Shown here in pieces: positions 47,560-58,596 of a DNA stretch of 64,000 nt. The stretch is from contig ONJX01000016.1 in the NCBI GenBank assembly GCA_900318255.1, forward strand, positions 17,073 to 81,072. Direction: 5' to 3'. This DNA is from an uncultured Prevotellaceae bacterium. GTDB lineage: Bacteria; Bacteroidota; Bacteroidia; Bacteroidales; Muribaculaceae. Every line of letters begins with the position of its first letter. Position 1 is the first letter of the stretch. The translations under genes were made by a program, and so were the position numbers. Below the pieces are notes generated by a model that worked only from the letters and a program-made list of their open reading frames with translations, was not told the DNA's origin and searched no databases.

Positions 47560-50079
47560 CTATAGCAGCGAGCCTATTTGGAAGACGAGGGCTGAGACTA
47601 TCCAGGCGACGGCGGTGGTGTAGAGCGCGGCGAAGAGTGCCCAGCGCCAGCTGCCGGTCTCGCCCTTGATGGCGGCGATGGTCGCCAGGCAGGGGAAGTA
47701 GAGCAGCACGAAGAGCAGGAAGCAGAAGGCGGCGAGTGGCGTGATGCCGTCGTCGGTCATCTTGGCGTTGAGGGTGCTGTACTTGACGGTGTCGTCGCTC
47801 ATGGTGTCGTCCTCGCTGTAGCTGTCGTCGTTGCTGTAGATTACTCCAAGTGTTGATGCCACAATCTCCTTGGCACCCACGCCAGCCACGAGGCCCACAT
47901 CGAGTTTCCAGTCGAAGCCGCAAGGCGTGAACACCGGTTCAATGGTCTTGCCTATCTTGCCCAAGTAGCTGTTCTCCTGCTGCTCTTGTGTAGTAGAGTA
48001 GGCATCGTGGTTGGGGTAATATCCCAAGAACCACACTATTATAGAAGCCACGAGGATGATGCCTCCCATCTTCTTGAGGTACTGCTTGCCCTTCGACCAA
48101 GTGTGGCGCCAGATGGCCTTGGTCGTTGGGAAGCGGTAGGGTGGCAGTTCCATTACAAAAGGTGTGTCGTCGTTCTTGATAAGGAAACGCTTTAGCACTC
48201 GGCTCATGATGATTGCCACCACAATGCCAATGGCATAGAGCGAGAGCATGATCACGCTCTGGTAGCTGGCAAAGAATGCGCCTATTATCATAATGTAGAT
48301 GGGCAGCCTTGCCGAGCAGCTCATGAAGGGCAGCACGAGCATGGTGATAAGGCGGCTGTTGCGGCTCTCGATGGTGCGCGTGGCCATGATTGCCGGAACG
48401 TTGCAGCCAAACCCCATTATCATGGGTATGAACGACTTGCCGTGCAACCCCATGCCGTGCATGAGTTTGTCCATGATAAACGCGGCTCGTGCCATGTAGC
48501 CCGAGTCCTCCATTATCGAGATAAAGAAGTAGAGGATAAGAATTTGCGGCAGGAACACAATCACCGAGCCCACACCGCCAATGATGCCGTCGGCCACCAT
48601 GGCTTTGAGAGGCCCGTCGGGCATGTTGTTGCTGACGAGGTCTTTGAGCCATTCCACACCCATGTCAATCCAGTCCATGGGATATTGCCCCACGGTGAAC
48701 GTGACCCAGAACATAAGCCACAAGAACACAAAAAACAATGGGAAACCGAGCCAGCGGTTGGTGACAATCTTGTCGAGGACTTTGGTGATTTGGTGAGCGT
48801 CGGGGTTGTTGCCCTCCACAAAGCTCTCTTGAAGTGCGCCGTTTATGAAACCATACTTGGCGTTCATGATGGCGGTCTCGCTATCGTCGCCAGTGCTGAG
48901 TTTAATGATTCTTGTCTGCTCGTCGCGCACGGCAAGGATTTCCTTGCCATTGGGCAACTTTAGCACAGTCTTTTCGGCATCACTGTCGTTCTCAAGCAGC
49001 TTGATAGCGAGGTAGCGCAGTGAGTAACGGTGGCGTATGTGCGAGTTCTTCTCGAGCTCGGCACGTACCCTGGTGATAGCCTCCTCAATGTCGGCTCCGT
49101 GGTTGATGTGGATGTGCCGGAACACGTTGTTCTTCACCTTGTCGCCAGCGGCAAAGTCTTCCTCATGCTCAGTGACCTTGCTGAACTCGCGATGCCAGTT
49201 CTGAATCTCGGCGGCAATCTCAGGATTGATGTTTCCATCGTCGTCGATATAGTCAACGCCCTCATAGAGGTTGATGATGATGTGAAACAACAGGTCAACC
49301 CCCTTGCCAGTCTTGAAAACGGTGGGAATCATGGGCACGCCAAATAGCTGCCCCAGCTTGCTAGAGTCGAGCCGGTCGCCCTTGCGCTCCAGGTCGTCAT
49401 ACATGTTGAGGGCGCACACCATGCGCAGATTCATGTCGATGAGCTGGGTGGTGAGGTAGAGGTTGCGCTCGAGGTTGCTCGAGTCGATGACGTTGATCAC
49501 CACGTCGGGGGTCTTCTCAATGATCTGACGGCGCACATAGAGCTCCTCGGGGCTATAGGCAGTGAGCGAGTAGGTGCCTGGCAGGTCCACGAGGTTGAAA
49601 GTGTAGCCCTCGAAGTGGCACACGCCCTCCTTGGCATCGACGGTGACACCGCTGTAGTTGCCCACATGCTCGGTGGCACCGCTGGCGAAGTTAAACAGCG
49701 ACGTCTTGCCGCAGTTGGGGTTGCCCACCAGTGCCACGTTGATAGTGCGGCGTTTCTTGGTTGCCAAGTCCTTGATATTGACGTGCATTGACTCTTCCTG
49801 CACCACTTCTCCGCCATTATTCTTGATGTCTTGTGAGGCGGTGGTGGCGGCTTCCTCCTCACTCACCACCTCAATCATGGCAGCCTCGTCGTGCCTGAGC
49901 GAGAGCTCGTAGCCCATGATTTTATATTTCACAGGGTCTTGCAGCGGTGCGTTAAGGATCACCTCCACGGTCTTCCCTTTGATAAAGCCCATCTCAATGA
50001 TGCGCTTGCGGAAACCACCATGGCCCATGACCTTGACGACAACACCTTTTTCTCCAGTTCTTAGTTCTGACAGTAACAT
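47560..50079 (-). CDS. feoB: Ferrous iron transporter, FeoA-FeoB fusion
   Basis: A protein of 839 residues. An N-terminal FeoA/SH3-like domain (LSELRTGEKG to about residue 75) is followed by an acidic linker, the FeoB G-domain (VGNPNCGKTS, DLPGTYSL), and a large membrane region with the Gate motifs. The start at 50079 gives MLLSELRTGEKG, the beginning usual for Bacteroidales FeoAB; an upstream ATG at 50133 is possible but unlikely. It imports Fe(II). Its stop is 4 bases from the 87-bp repeat. Confidence 0.94.
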   Translation of the reverse strand: MLLSELRTGEKGVVVKVMGHGGFRKRIIEMGFIKGKTVEVILNAPLQDPVKYKIMGYELSLRHDEAAMIEVVSEEEAATTASQDIKNNGGEVVQEESMHVNIKDLATKKRRTINVALVGNPNCGKTSLFNFASGATEHVGNYSGVTVDAKEGVCHFEGYTFNLVDLPGTYSLTAYSPEELYVRRQIIEKTPDVVINVIDSSNLERNLYLTTQLIDMNLRMVCALNMYDDLERKGDRLDSSKLGQLFGVPMIPTVFKTGKGVDLLFHIIINLYEGVDYIDDDGNINPEIAAEIQNWHREFSKVTEHEEDFAAGDKVKNNVFRHIHINHGADIEEAITRVRAELEKNSHIRHRYSLRYLAIKLLENDSDAEKTVLKLPNGKEILAVRDEQTRIIKLSTGDDSETAIMNAKYGFINGALQESFVEGNNPDAHQITKVLDKIVTNRWLGFPLFFVFLWLMFWVTFTVGQYPMDWIDMGVEWLKDLVSNNMPDGPLKAMVADGIIGGVGSVIVFLPQILILYFFISIMEDSGYMARAAFIMDKLMHGMGLHGKSFIPMIMGFGCNVPAIMATRTIESRNSRLITMLVLPFMSCSARLPIYIMIIGAFFASYQSVIMLSLYAIGIVVAIIMSRVLKRFLIKNDDTPFVMELPPYRFPTTKAIWRHTWSKGKQYLKKMGGIILVASIIVWFLGYYPNHDAYSTTQEQQENSYLGKIGKTIEPVFTPCGFDWKLDVGLVAGVGAKEIVASTLGVIYSNDDSYSEDDTMSDDTVKYSTLNAKMTDDGITPLAAFCFLLFVLLYFPCLATIAAIKGETGSWRWALFAALYTTAVAWIVSALVFQIGSLL

Positions 50080-50176
50080 ATCTTTTAAGCACACAAGTTG
50101 ACTCGCACGCATGGCAATAGTGTTGAGCCACAATAGCCTAGAGTTGCCGATTGATTGCGTGTAATATAATTTTTTG

Positions 50177-50208
50177 CAAAATTACTGCTTTTAGTCATTA
50201 TGGGCAAT
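50177..50208 (-). promoter_or_regulatory. feoB promoter
   Basis: On the minus strand TAATTTTG (50177-50184), with TTG 20 bases upstream (50205-50207). The leader is about 90 bases. No Fur-like site was identified. The segment 50209-50372 is AT-rich and shows nothing else. Confidence 0.55.
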
Positions 50209-50372
50209 AGCAATAAGTGAGTATTTAATATGAAAATATAATATTTAATAGTGATTGCTGATTTATATATAAACTTGAAGTAAAAGATTAACCTCCCATG
50301 TTTAAAAGTTTGGAAACTAATTTAATAGCAATGAACTATGGATGTTTAAAACACTTCTTGTGGAAATGTTTT

Positions 50373-50404
50373 TTTGTGTGGTTATATAAAAAGCACCAAT
50401 TTTG
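50373..50404 (+). promoter_or_regulatory. ruvA-sprA promoter
   Basis: TTTG at 50373-50376, a 20-base spacer, and CAATTTTG at 50397-50404, one mismatch from TAnnTTTG. It lies 35 bases before the ruvA ATG. Confidence 0.5.
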
Positions 50405-50439
50405 ACGTTTATAATTTATTAAAGAATCATTTTTTTGAT

Positions 50440-51030
50440 ATGTACGATTACATCAGTGGAAATGTTGTTGAGCTAAACCCCGCTTATGCTGTGGTTGACA
50501 ATCACGGCATTGGGTTCATGATAAACATCTCGTTGACCACTTTCAACGAGGTGTCGAAGGCTTCTAAAAGTGATACCGTTAAGCTCTATGTCTATGAGGC
50601 AATAAGAGAAGACGCGCATGTGCTGTTTGGCTTCAGCTCGAAGCATGAGCGCGAGATGTTCTTGTTGCTCATCAGTGTGAGCGGAGTTGGTCCAAACACT
50701 GCTCGGATGATACTCTCGTCGATGCCTCCGGCCGAGCTGGAGCAATGCATAGCCAGCGGCAACGTGGCGATGCTAAAGTCGGTGAAAGGAATAGGGGCAA
50801 AAACGGCGCAAAGAATATTAGTTGACCTCAAGGATAAAATAAATCTGGCATCTGATACGTTATTAGATAATAATAACGCCCCAAGTGCTGTCTATGACGA
50901 GGCTCTGGCAGCACTGGTGATGCTTGGTTTCACACAGCAAATGTCGCAGAAGGCTTTGCGCAAGCTGCTTAAAGACGAGCCTTCTATTACAGTGGAACAG
51001 GCTATTAAAAAAGCCTTGATGATGATGTAA
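50440..51030 (+). CDS. ruvA: Holliday junction DNA helicase subunit RuvA
   Basis: A 196-residue Holliday-junction-binding protein. The OB-fold start MYDYISGNVVELNP and helix-hairpin-helix segments (LISVSGVGPNTARMIL, LKSVKGIGAKTAQRI) are present, and the C-terminal three-helix domain ends the protein. The ATG at 50440 is chosen over one at 50374 because it gives the conserved N-terminus. It precedes sprA by 38 bases, a neighbourhood known in several Bacteroidetes. Confidence 0.95.
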   Translation: MYDYISGNVVELNPAYAVVDNHGIGFMINISLTTFNEVSKASKSDTVKLYVYEAIREDAHVLFGFSSKHEREMFLLLISVSGVGPNTARMILSSMPPAELEQCIASGNVAMLKSVKGIGAKTAQRILVDLKDKINLASDTLLDNNNAPSAVYDEALAALVMLGFTQQMSQKALRKLLKDEPSITVEQAIKKALMMM

Positions 51031-51068
51031 GCAGGCAACCGAGGGGGCAATATATAAATTTGTTGACA

Positions 51069-54000
51069 ATGATTTTGAAGAAAAGTAATAGTCGCAACAC
51101 TTTGATGACTCTGCTCATTAGCATGGTGCTCAGTGCTATAGGCAGTGGTCTTGCTCATGCGCAATATAAACAGCCCACATTGCCTCCGCCACCACCTGTC
51201 CTGGATAATACCACTGATAAGGACCAGAAAGGTAGCCCCAAGATGCGCTATGGTGTTCACCCCACAGTGCCAGGCAATTACGATGACCTCAAGAGCAAAG
51301 AGTATGCTGCCGACCTTAAAGACCCCAGCAACATCGTCACCGAGGCCGAATATGATTATGAGACAGGCTGCTACATCATTCACACTAAAGTGGGTGACTA
51401 TGATATCATCACGCCGTTCATCCTCACTGCCGAGGAATATAACAACCTCACCCTGCGTGAGTCGATGATGGAATACTACCGTCAGAAGAATGCCGAGACC
51501 GCCGAGGAGAAAGCCAAAAATCCCTTCAATTTCCTGGATATGCAGTTTGGCCTTGGTCCACTAGAGAAGGTCTTTGGCCCTGGTGGTGTGCAATTAAAGA
51601 CTCAAGGCTCGGTTCAGATTAAAATGGGCGTGAAGACCAACAAGACCGACAACCCCGCACTGTCGATGAACGCCAAGCGCAAGACCTATTTTGACTTTGA
51701 CCAGAAGATACAAGCCACAGTGCAGGCATCGGTGGGCGACAAGATGAAGTTCAACATGACTTACAACACCGACGCCACATTTGAGTTTGACAATAAAAAC
51801 CTGAAACTTGCCTATGAGGGCAAAGAAGACGAGATAATCAAGAACATTGAGGCTGGTAACGTGAGCATGACCACCGGCTCGCAGCTCATCAGAGGCGGGT
51901 CGGCACTCTTTGGTATAAAAACCAAGTTGCAGTTTGGACGCCTCACTGCCACAGCGCTCGTCTCTCAGCAGAACTCCGAGTCGCAGACCGTGAACACTCG
52001 TGGCGGTGCGCAGACCACCGATTTCTATATCACTGCCGACAAATATGACCAGAACCGTCACTTCTTTTTGTCGCACTTCTTCCGTGACAACTACGACAAC
52101 TGGACATCGAAACTGCCACTGGTGTCGAGCGGCATCAACATCACCCGCATCGAGGTGTGGGTGACCAATAAGCGCGGCAACTTCAACGAGTCGCGCAACA
52201 TCATGGCATTTATGGACGTGGGTGAGAGCCAGCACATAGGCAACAGTCACTGGACTGCTCAGTCAAGCACTGCCAACCCCACCAACAACAGCAACACGTT
52301 ACTTAATGAGATAAAGACCGAATATCCCGACGCACGTTTTATCAGCCAGGCAGCAAATGCGCTGGCTCCGCTCTCGGCTTTTGATTTTGAAGGAGGAAAA
52401 GACTACGAGAAGATTGAGAGTGCTCGACTCTTGTCTTCTACAGAATATAAGCTCAATTCTTCGCTGGGATATATCTCGCTGAACACATCTCTCGCCAGTG
52501 ACGAGGTGCTTGCGGTGGCCTATCAATATACTTATATGGGACAGACTTACCAGGTGGGTGAGTTTGCTAACGACGTGCCTTCTACCGAGCAGTCGATATA
52601 TGTGAAGATGCTCAAATCTACCACCATCAACACTAAAGTGCCGATGTGGGACCTGATGATGAAGAACATTTATTCGCTTGGTGCCTATCAAGTGCAGAGT
52701 TCCAACTTCAAGCTCAACATAAAGTACCTGAACGACACCACTGGCATTGAGTTGCCATATATCAACGAGGGCAATATCTCGGGAACTCCGCTGCTGCGCG
52801 TGATGAACCTTGACCGCTTGGACGCCAACAATAATTTCAACCCCGACGGTCGCTTCGACTTCATTGAAGGATACACTATCACCACCTCGGGCGGCAAGGT
52901 GATTTTCCCCGTTGTGGAGCCCTTTGGCTCGCACTTGCGCAAGATGATTGGCAACGATGCTATTGCCGACAAATATGTGTATCAAGAGCTCTACACCATG
53001 CAGCTGACCGATGCCCAGCAGGTGCAGGACAAGAACAAGTTTGTGCTGCAAGGTGAATATCAGGCCACCAACAAGAACACCATCAGCCTTAATGCCACTA
53101 ACGTGCCGCGCGGCTCGGTGGTGGTGACTGCCGGCGGTGTGGTTCTTACCGAGAACAGCGACTATACTGTTGACTACACAATGGGAACGGTGACTATCAC
53201 CAACCAGAGCATTATTGATGCCGGCACTAACATTAGCGTGTCGCTCGAGAACCAGTCAACCTTCAGCCAGCAACGCAAGACTCTGCTGGGTCTTGACTTG
53301 GACTATGCCTTCAATGACGACTTCCACATAGGTGGTACACTGATGCACTATGGAGAGCGAAACATTGTTGAGAAAGTGGCTATCGGCAACGAGATTGTGA
53401 ATAACACCATTTGGGGTGCGCGCATCTCTTATAAGTCAAATTTCATGTGGCTTACCAACTTGTTGAACAAGATACCTACCGTCAACGCCACAGCTCCATC
53501 GCAAGTGAACATTAATGGTGAGTTTGCGCAGCTGTTGCCTCACCAGTCAAAGACTGGCTCAAACGCCGGAAGTTCCTATATCGACGACTTTGAATCTACA
53601 CAGACCGGCATTGATTTGCGTTCGCCTTACTCATGGTTCTTGGCATCAACCCCCTACGATAATTCCAGCGACGCTTTGTTCCCCGAGGCTGCTTTAACTA
53701 ATGATGTTGCCTATGGTAAGAACCGCTCATTGCTGTCGTGGTACTATATCGACCGCTTGTTCACACAGCGCAACTCGTCGTTTGTGCCTGGATATATCAA
53801 GAACGACCTCGACCAGCTCTCTAGCCCCTACGTGCGCGAGATTCCCTATACCGAGGTCTTCCCTGGTCGTGAGCTAAACTATGGCGAGTCATCAACGATA
53901 CAGACCTTGAACCTGTCGTTCTATCCTAAAGAACGTGGCCCCTATAACCTAGATGCCGAGAATCTTGACCCCAATGGCAACCTCCTCAATCCCGAAAAGC

Positions 54001-57000
54001 GCTGGGGCGGTATCATGCGCAAGATCGAGAATACCGACTTTGTCACGAGCAATGTGGAGTATATCAAGTTCTGGCTCCTCGACCCATTCCTCGATGATAC
54101 AAATCCTAATCGCGAGGGTGGTGACTTCTATATCAACTTAGGAGAAATCAGCGAGGATATCTTGAAAGATGGCCTCAAGAGCTACGAGAACGGTCTGCCT
54201 TATGCCGAGACCGACAACACAGAGCTCAAGGAGACCGTCTGGGGTAGGGTGGCTTCGAAATCGTCGCTGACCTACGCCTTTGAGACAGCCAGTGGATCAC
54301 GCATAAGGCAAGACGTGGGTCTCAACGGACTAAGCACCAATGACGAGCAGACTTATCCCACCTACAAGGCTTACGTTGACAAACTGCGCGCCACATTGCC
54401 TGCCGAGACGATAGCCCAGATGGAGGGCGACCAGTTCTCGCCCATTAACGACCCTGCCGGCGATAATTACCACTTCTACCGAGGCTACGACTACGATGAG
54501 CAGAGGCTGTCGATTCTTGAACGCTACAAGCGCTACAATGGCACTGAGGGCAACTCACTCTCGCAAGAAGACGCTACCGACGGCATGTATCAGAGTGCCC
54601 GCAGTGTGCCCGATGTGGAGGACATCAACCAGGACAACACGCTTAACGAATATGAGCGTTACTTCCAGTATAAGGTGTCGATACGTCCCGAGGACTTGCA
54701 AGTGGGCAAGAACTATATTATCGACAAGCAAGAGTCGGTGCAGCGCACCCGCAACGGACAGGATCAGCACGTCACTTGGTATCAGTTCTGCATCCCCATC
54801 AAGAGCTATGATAAGGTGGTGGGTGCTATCAACGATTTCTCGTCGATACGCTTCATGCGCATGTTCTTGACTGGCTTCAAAGAGACCACTCACCTGCGCT
54901 TTGCCACACTGGAGCTGGTGCGAGGCGAGTGGCGCAACTACGACTACAACCTTAATGGTCGTGCCGACGTGCCTGGCAGTGGCACTATCGATGTGAACAC
55001 TGTCAACATTGAGGAGAACGCTAGCCGCGAGCCAGTGAATTATGTGTTGCCTCCTGGCGTGACCAGAATTGTTGACTCTGGTCAGTCGCAAATCACACAG
55101 CTCAATGAACAGTCAATGCAGATGAAGGTTGAGGGCCTTGAGGCTGGCGACGCGCGTGGCGTGTATCGTAACACTAATCTCGACCTGCGCACCTACAAGC
55201 GCCTTCAGATGTTTGTACACAACGAGGCGTTTATCAACGATGCCACCAATCTCAAGAATGGCGACGTGTCGATCTTCGTGCGAATGGGTTCGGATGTGAA
55301 GAACAACTATTACGAGTATGAAATTCCATTGATGGTGACTCCAGCAGGGCATTATAGCAACAACAGCAGTGCCGACCGCCGTGCGGTGTGGCCCAACGAG
55401 AACATGCTCGACCTAGACCTTGACATCCTCACCATAGCCAAGAAGAACCGTAATGCCGAGAAGATGGCAGGAAATCCTGATGTGTCTTACACCCAGCGCT
55501 ATCAAGAACAAGACCCCAATAATCCTCGCAACCACGTGTATGTGATGGGTAACCCCTCGTTGAGCAAGGTGAGGGTGATGCTCATTGGTGTGAGGAACAA
55601 CACTGCTGGCACCACTAAGGACTTTGTGGTGTGGGTAGATGAGCTCAGAGTCACCGACTTCGACAGTGAAGGCGGGTGGGCTGCCAAGGCCTCGATGAGC
55701 CTTAACTTGAGCGACATTGGTGTCGTGAATGTGGGCTGGCACAAGGAGACCAATGGCTTTGGCTCCGTTGACCAGAGCATGAGAAACCGCCGTCTCGACA
55801 ACTACGATCAGTATAATGTGGCTGTGCAAGCCGACATGGGGCGCTTCGTGCCCGAGAAGGTGAAACTGCATGCCCCAGTCTATTTCTCCTACAGCAACGA
55901 GAAACTCACTCCCAAGTATAACCCCCTCGACGAGGACATCTTGCTAAAAGACGCCCTTGACGCCTGTGCTACCGATGAGCAGAAAGACTCTATCAAGGCC
56001 TACGCCGTGAGCGAGACAGTAGTCAAGAACTTCTCTATCTCGGGCTTGAAATTTGACGTCAAGAGCAAGAACCCCATGCCATGGGATCCTGCCAACTTCA
56101 CGTTCAACTACTCGTTCAACAAGACTCACAAGTCTAACCCCGACTATGTGTATGAGAACACTAACGACTATCGTGGAAGCCTCCAATATACCTGGACTCC
56201 TTACATCAAGCCCTTCAAGCCGCTAGGCAAGGCTATTGACCAGAAGAATAAGAACATGAAGTTCTTCCGCGAGTGGGAGTTCCGCTGGTTGCCTAACTCA
56301 CTGGCCTTCAGTACCAACATCTCGCGATACTACTATGAGCAGCAAACTCGCAACGAGACCGATGTGGATATTGTACTGCCAGTGTCGGTGAGCAAGAACT
56401 TCTTGTGGGACAGGCAGTTTGCTCTGACGTGGAACTTCACCAAGTCGATAAGCATGTCGTTCAACAGCCAGACTACGGCCCACATCCTTGAACCCTTGGG
56501 GCAGGTCAACAAAAAGCTGTTCCCCGATGAGTATCGCGACTGGCGCGACAGCGTGTGGCGCAGCATCAAGGATCTGGGCACTCCATGGGCTTATAACCAG
56601 ACCTTCACGGCATCTTACAAGGCACCGTTCAGCGCCATCCCCATCTTGAGCTTCATCACTGCCAATGCCACCTATAATGCTACCTACCGTTGGGACCGTG
56701 GCACCGAGATTGCTGGCGTCTTCTCGGGAAACACCATTGCCAACCAGTCGTCGCTAAACATCGACACGCGTCTTAACCTCGAGACGCTATATGGCAAGCT
56801 GCCATACGTGAAAGACGTGCAGAAGCGATTCTCGTCGTCGGCAGGTGGCAGGGGCAATAGCGGCAATGCCAAGGACAAGAAGAGCGACAAGAAGAAGGCC
56901 AAGAAATTTGACCGCACATTCCAGCTCAGTGCCGACACCACCACTACCGTCAAGCACAACATGAACGTGAAGAAGGTGCGTGTCACAGCTACCACCATCG

Positions 57001-58556
57001 ACGGCAAGCGCTACCCGGTAAAGTATAACGTAAAAGATAACAACAATATCGAAATTCTCAACCGCGACTCCACAAGCGTGAAGATCACTGTCACTGAGGT
57101 CCTCGCTAGCGACAAGAAGAACTTTGGCACTGAGCTGGCACAGTACCTTACGCGCCTAGCCATAAGCGTCAAGAGCGTGAACGTGAAATGGAGGCAGACG
57201 CAGTCGATGACGATTCCGCAGTTTGTACCCAATGTGGGCGACATCTTCGGGCAGAACTCCCACTACGACGTGATGGCTCCAGGCCTCGACTTCGCCTTCG
57301 GCTTTGTGGGTGAGAGCTACATAGACCGTGCCAAGAGCCGTGGGTGGCTTCTGGGCGACTCCACACAGACCTCTCCAGCTATCTTCTCCAAGACACAGGA
57401 GTTCAGTGCCGAGGTGGTGGTTGAGCCAATCAACGGCCTCAAGATTACCCTCACCGGTAACCGCACCGACAACCGCACCAACCAAGTGCAATTCATGTAC
57501 GACGACGTGGGCAAGCTCTACTCGGGCACCTATACTAAGACCCACATGGCTATTGCTACTGCCCTGCGAGGAGTTTCGGCAAGCAATGAGTATTACAGCG
57601 ATGCCTTCGCGCGCTTCCTCGACAACATTCCTGTGGTGGCCTCTCGCCTGGAGCAGCGCTACCAGGGTCTTATCTATCCCGAGCGAGGTTTCTTGCGTGG
57701 CACCGCACTTGCCGGCACGCCTTTCAACCCCGAGAATGGTACCGTGAACCCCTCTGGTAGCGACGTGATGATACCCGCCTTCCTCGCCGCTTATTCAGGC
57801 CGCGACGCCGCTAAGGTTGACCTCAACCCCTTCCCAGGACTTAAGAGCATCCTGCCCAACTGGCGTGTGACCTACGACGGGCTCTCGCGCATACCCGCTA
57901 TCAAGCGCATTTTCAAGAGCTTCACCCTCACTCACGCTTACCAGTGCACCTACTCGGTGGGCAGTTTCTCGAGCTATACCGATTGGGTTTCGACGGGTGA
58001 AGGCTTAGGCTTTACTCAAGACGCCCTCACAGGCAATGCTATCCCTAACTCGCCATTCAACATCTCGTCGGTAACTATCACCGAGAAGTTTGCGCCACTC
58101 ATCGGCGTCAACGCCACTCTCAAGAACGACCTGAGTTTCAACCTTGAGTATCGCGACGCGCGCACTCTCGCGCTCAACATTTCGTCGCTGCAGTTGGTCG
58201 AGACGCTGCAAAAGTCGCTCATCATTGGTGCCAGCTACAAGATTGCTAATTTCAACACTATCCTCAAAATCAAGAAGAAGCAGGAGAACATCAACAACGA
58301 CCTCACTCTAAACTTCAACTTGCAACTCAACAACAACACTGCCCTCATTCGTAAGATCGACGTCAACACCACGCAGGCTACCAGCGGAACACGAACCCTG
58401 GGTATCAACTTTGCCGCCAACTATGTGATGAGCAAGCGCATCACCCTTGGTGCCTTCTTCGACCACCAGGTGAACACGCCACTCGTCTCATCCACATCCT
58501 ATCCAACCACCAACACCAACTACGGTATCTCGGTCAATATTTCACTGACCAAGTAA
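51069..58556 (+). CDS. sprA: Type 9 secretion system outer-membrane translocon protein SprA (Sov)
   Basis: An outer-membrane protein of about 2495 residues that forms the T9SS translocation pore. The signal peptide (MILKKSNSRNTLMTLLISMV) ends near HAQ. The body has the SprA family layout: an N-terminal region with NPFNFLDMQFGLGPLEKVFG, repeated beta-strand segments, and a C-terminal strand SVNISLTK. A Lys-rich insert lies near residue 1940. The ATG at 51069 is preferred to TTG at 51060. ruvA is upstream, and a regulator gene starts 40 bases downstream. Confidence 0.95.
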   Translation: MILKKSNSRNTLMTLLISMVLSAIGSGLAHAQYKQPTLPPPPPVLDNTTDKDQKGSPKMRYGVHPTVPGNYDDLKSKEYAADLKDPSNIVTEAEYDYETGCYIIHTKVGDYDIITPFILTAEEYNNLTLRESMMEYYRQKNAETAEEKAKNPFNFLDMQFGLGPLEKVFGPGGVQLKTQGSVQIKMGVKTNKTDNPALSMNAKRKTYFDFDQKIQATVQASVGDKMKFNMTYNTDATFEFDNKNLKLAYEGKEDEIIKNIEAGNVSMTTGSQLIRGGSALFGIKTKLQFGRLTATALVSQQNSESQTVNTRGGAQTTDFYITADKYDQNRHFFLSHFFRDNYDNWTSKLPLVSSGINITRIEVWVTNKRGNFNESRNIMAFMDVGESQHIGNSHWTAQSSTANPTNNSNTLLNEIKTEYPDARFISQAANALAPLSAFDFEGGKDYEKIESARLLSSTEYKLNSSLGYISLNTSLASDEVLAVAYQYTYMGQTYQVGEFANDVPSTEQSIYVKMLKSTTINTKVPMWDLMMKNIYSLGAYQVQSSNFKLNIKYLNDTTGIELPYINEGNISGTPLLRVMNLDRLDANNNFNPDGRFDFIEGYTITTSGGKVIFPVVEPFGSHLRKMIGNDAIADKYVYQELYTMQLTDAQQVQDKNKFVLQGEYQATNKNTISLNATNVPRGSVVVTAGGVVLTENSDYTVDYTMGTVTITNQSIIDAGTNISVSLENQSTFSQQRKTLLGLDLDYAFNDDFHIGGTLMHYGERNIVEKVAIGNEIVNNTIWGARISYKSNFMWLTNLLNKIPTVNATAPSQVNINGEFAQLLPHQSKTGSNAGSSYIDDFESTQTGIDLRSPYSWFLASTPYDNSSDALFPEAALTNDVAYGKNRSLLSWYYIDRLFTQRNSSFVPGYIKNDLDQLSSPYVREIPYTEVFPGRELNYGESSTIQTLNLSFYPKERGPYNLDAENLDPNGNLLNPEKRWGGIMRKIENTDFVTSNVEYIKFWLLDPFLDDTNPNREGGDFYINLGEISEDILKDGLKSYENGLPYAETDNTELKETVWGRVASKSSLTYAFETASGSRIRQDVGLNGLSTNDEQTYPTYKAYVDKLRATLPAETIAQMEGDQFSPINDPAGDNYHFYRGYDYDEQRLSILERYKRYNGTEGNSLSQEDATDGMYQSARSVPDVEDINQDNTLNEYERYFQYKVSIRPEDLQVGKNYIIDKQESVQRTRNGQDQHVTWYQFCIPIKSYDKVVGAINDFSSIRFMRMFLTGFKETTHLRFATLELVRGEWRNYDYNLNGRADVPGSGTIDVNTVNIEENASREPVNYVLPPGVTRIVDSGQSQITQLNEQSMQMKVEGLEAGDARGVYRNTNLDLRTYKRLQMFVHNEAFINDATNLKNGDVSIFVRMGSDVKNNYYEYEIPLMVTPAGHYSNNSSADRRAVWPNENMLDLDLDILTIAKKNRNAEKMAGNPDVSYTQRYQEQDPNNPRNHVYVMGNPSLSKVRVMLIGVRNNTAGTTKDFVVWVDELRVTDFDSEGGWAAKASMSLNLSDIGVVNVGWHKETNGFGSVDQSMRNRRLDNYDQYNVAVQADMGRFVPEKVKLHAPVYFSYSNEKLTPKYNPLDEDILLKDALDACATDEQKDSIKAYAVSETVVKNFSISGLKFDVKSKNPMPWDPANFTFNYSFNKTHKSNPDYVYENTNDYRGSLQYTWTPYIKPFKPLGKAIDQKNKNMKFFREWEFRWLPNSLAFSTNISRYYYEQQTRNETDVDIVLPVSVSKNFLWDRQFALTWNFTKSISMSFNSQTTAHILEPLGQVNKKLFPDEYRDWRDSVWRSIKDLGTPWAYNQTFTASYKAPFSAIPILSFITANATYNATYRWDRGTEIAGVFSGNTIANQSSLNIDTRLNLETLYGKLPYVKDVQKRFSSSAGGRGNSGNAKDKKSDKKKAKKFDRTFQLSADTTTTVKHNMNVKKVRVTATTIDGKRYPVKYNVKDNNNIEILNRDSTSVKITVTEVLASDKKNFGTELAQYLTRLAISVKSVNVKWRQTQSMTIPQFVPNVGDIFGQNSHYDVMAPGLDFAFGFVGESYIDRAKSRGWLLGDSTQTSPAIFSKTQEFSAEVVVEPINGLKITLTGNRTDNRTNQVQFMYDDVGKLYSGTYTKTHMAIATALRGVSASNEYYSDAFARFLDNIPVVASRLEQRYQGLIYPERGFLRGTALAGTPFNPENGTVNPSGSDVMIPAFLAAYSGRDAAKVDLNPFPGLKSILPNWRVTYDGLSRIPAIKRIFKSFTLTHAYQCTYSVGSFSSYTDWVSTGEGLGFTQDALTGNAIPNSPFNISSVTITEKFAPLIGVNATLKNDLSFNLEYRDARTLALNISSLQLVETLQKSLIIGASYKIANFNTILKIKKKQENINNDLTLNFNLQLNNNTALIRKIDVNTTQATSGTRTLGINFAANYVMSKRITLGAFFDHQVNTPLVSSTSYPTTNTNYGISVNISLTK

Positions 58557-58596
58557 CTAACTGATGATCTAGGATTAATGAGGATGTCAATATAAA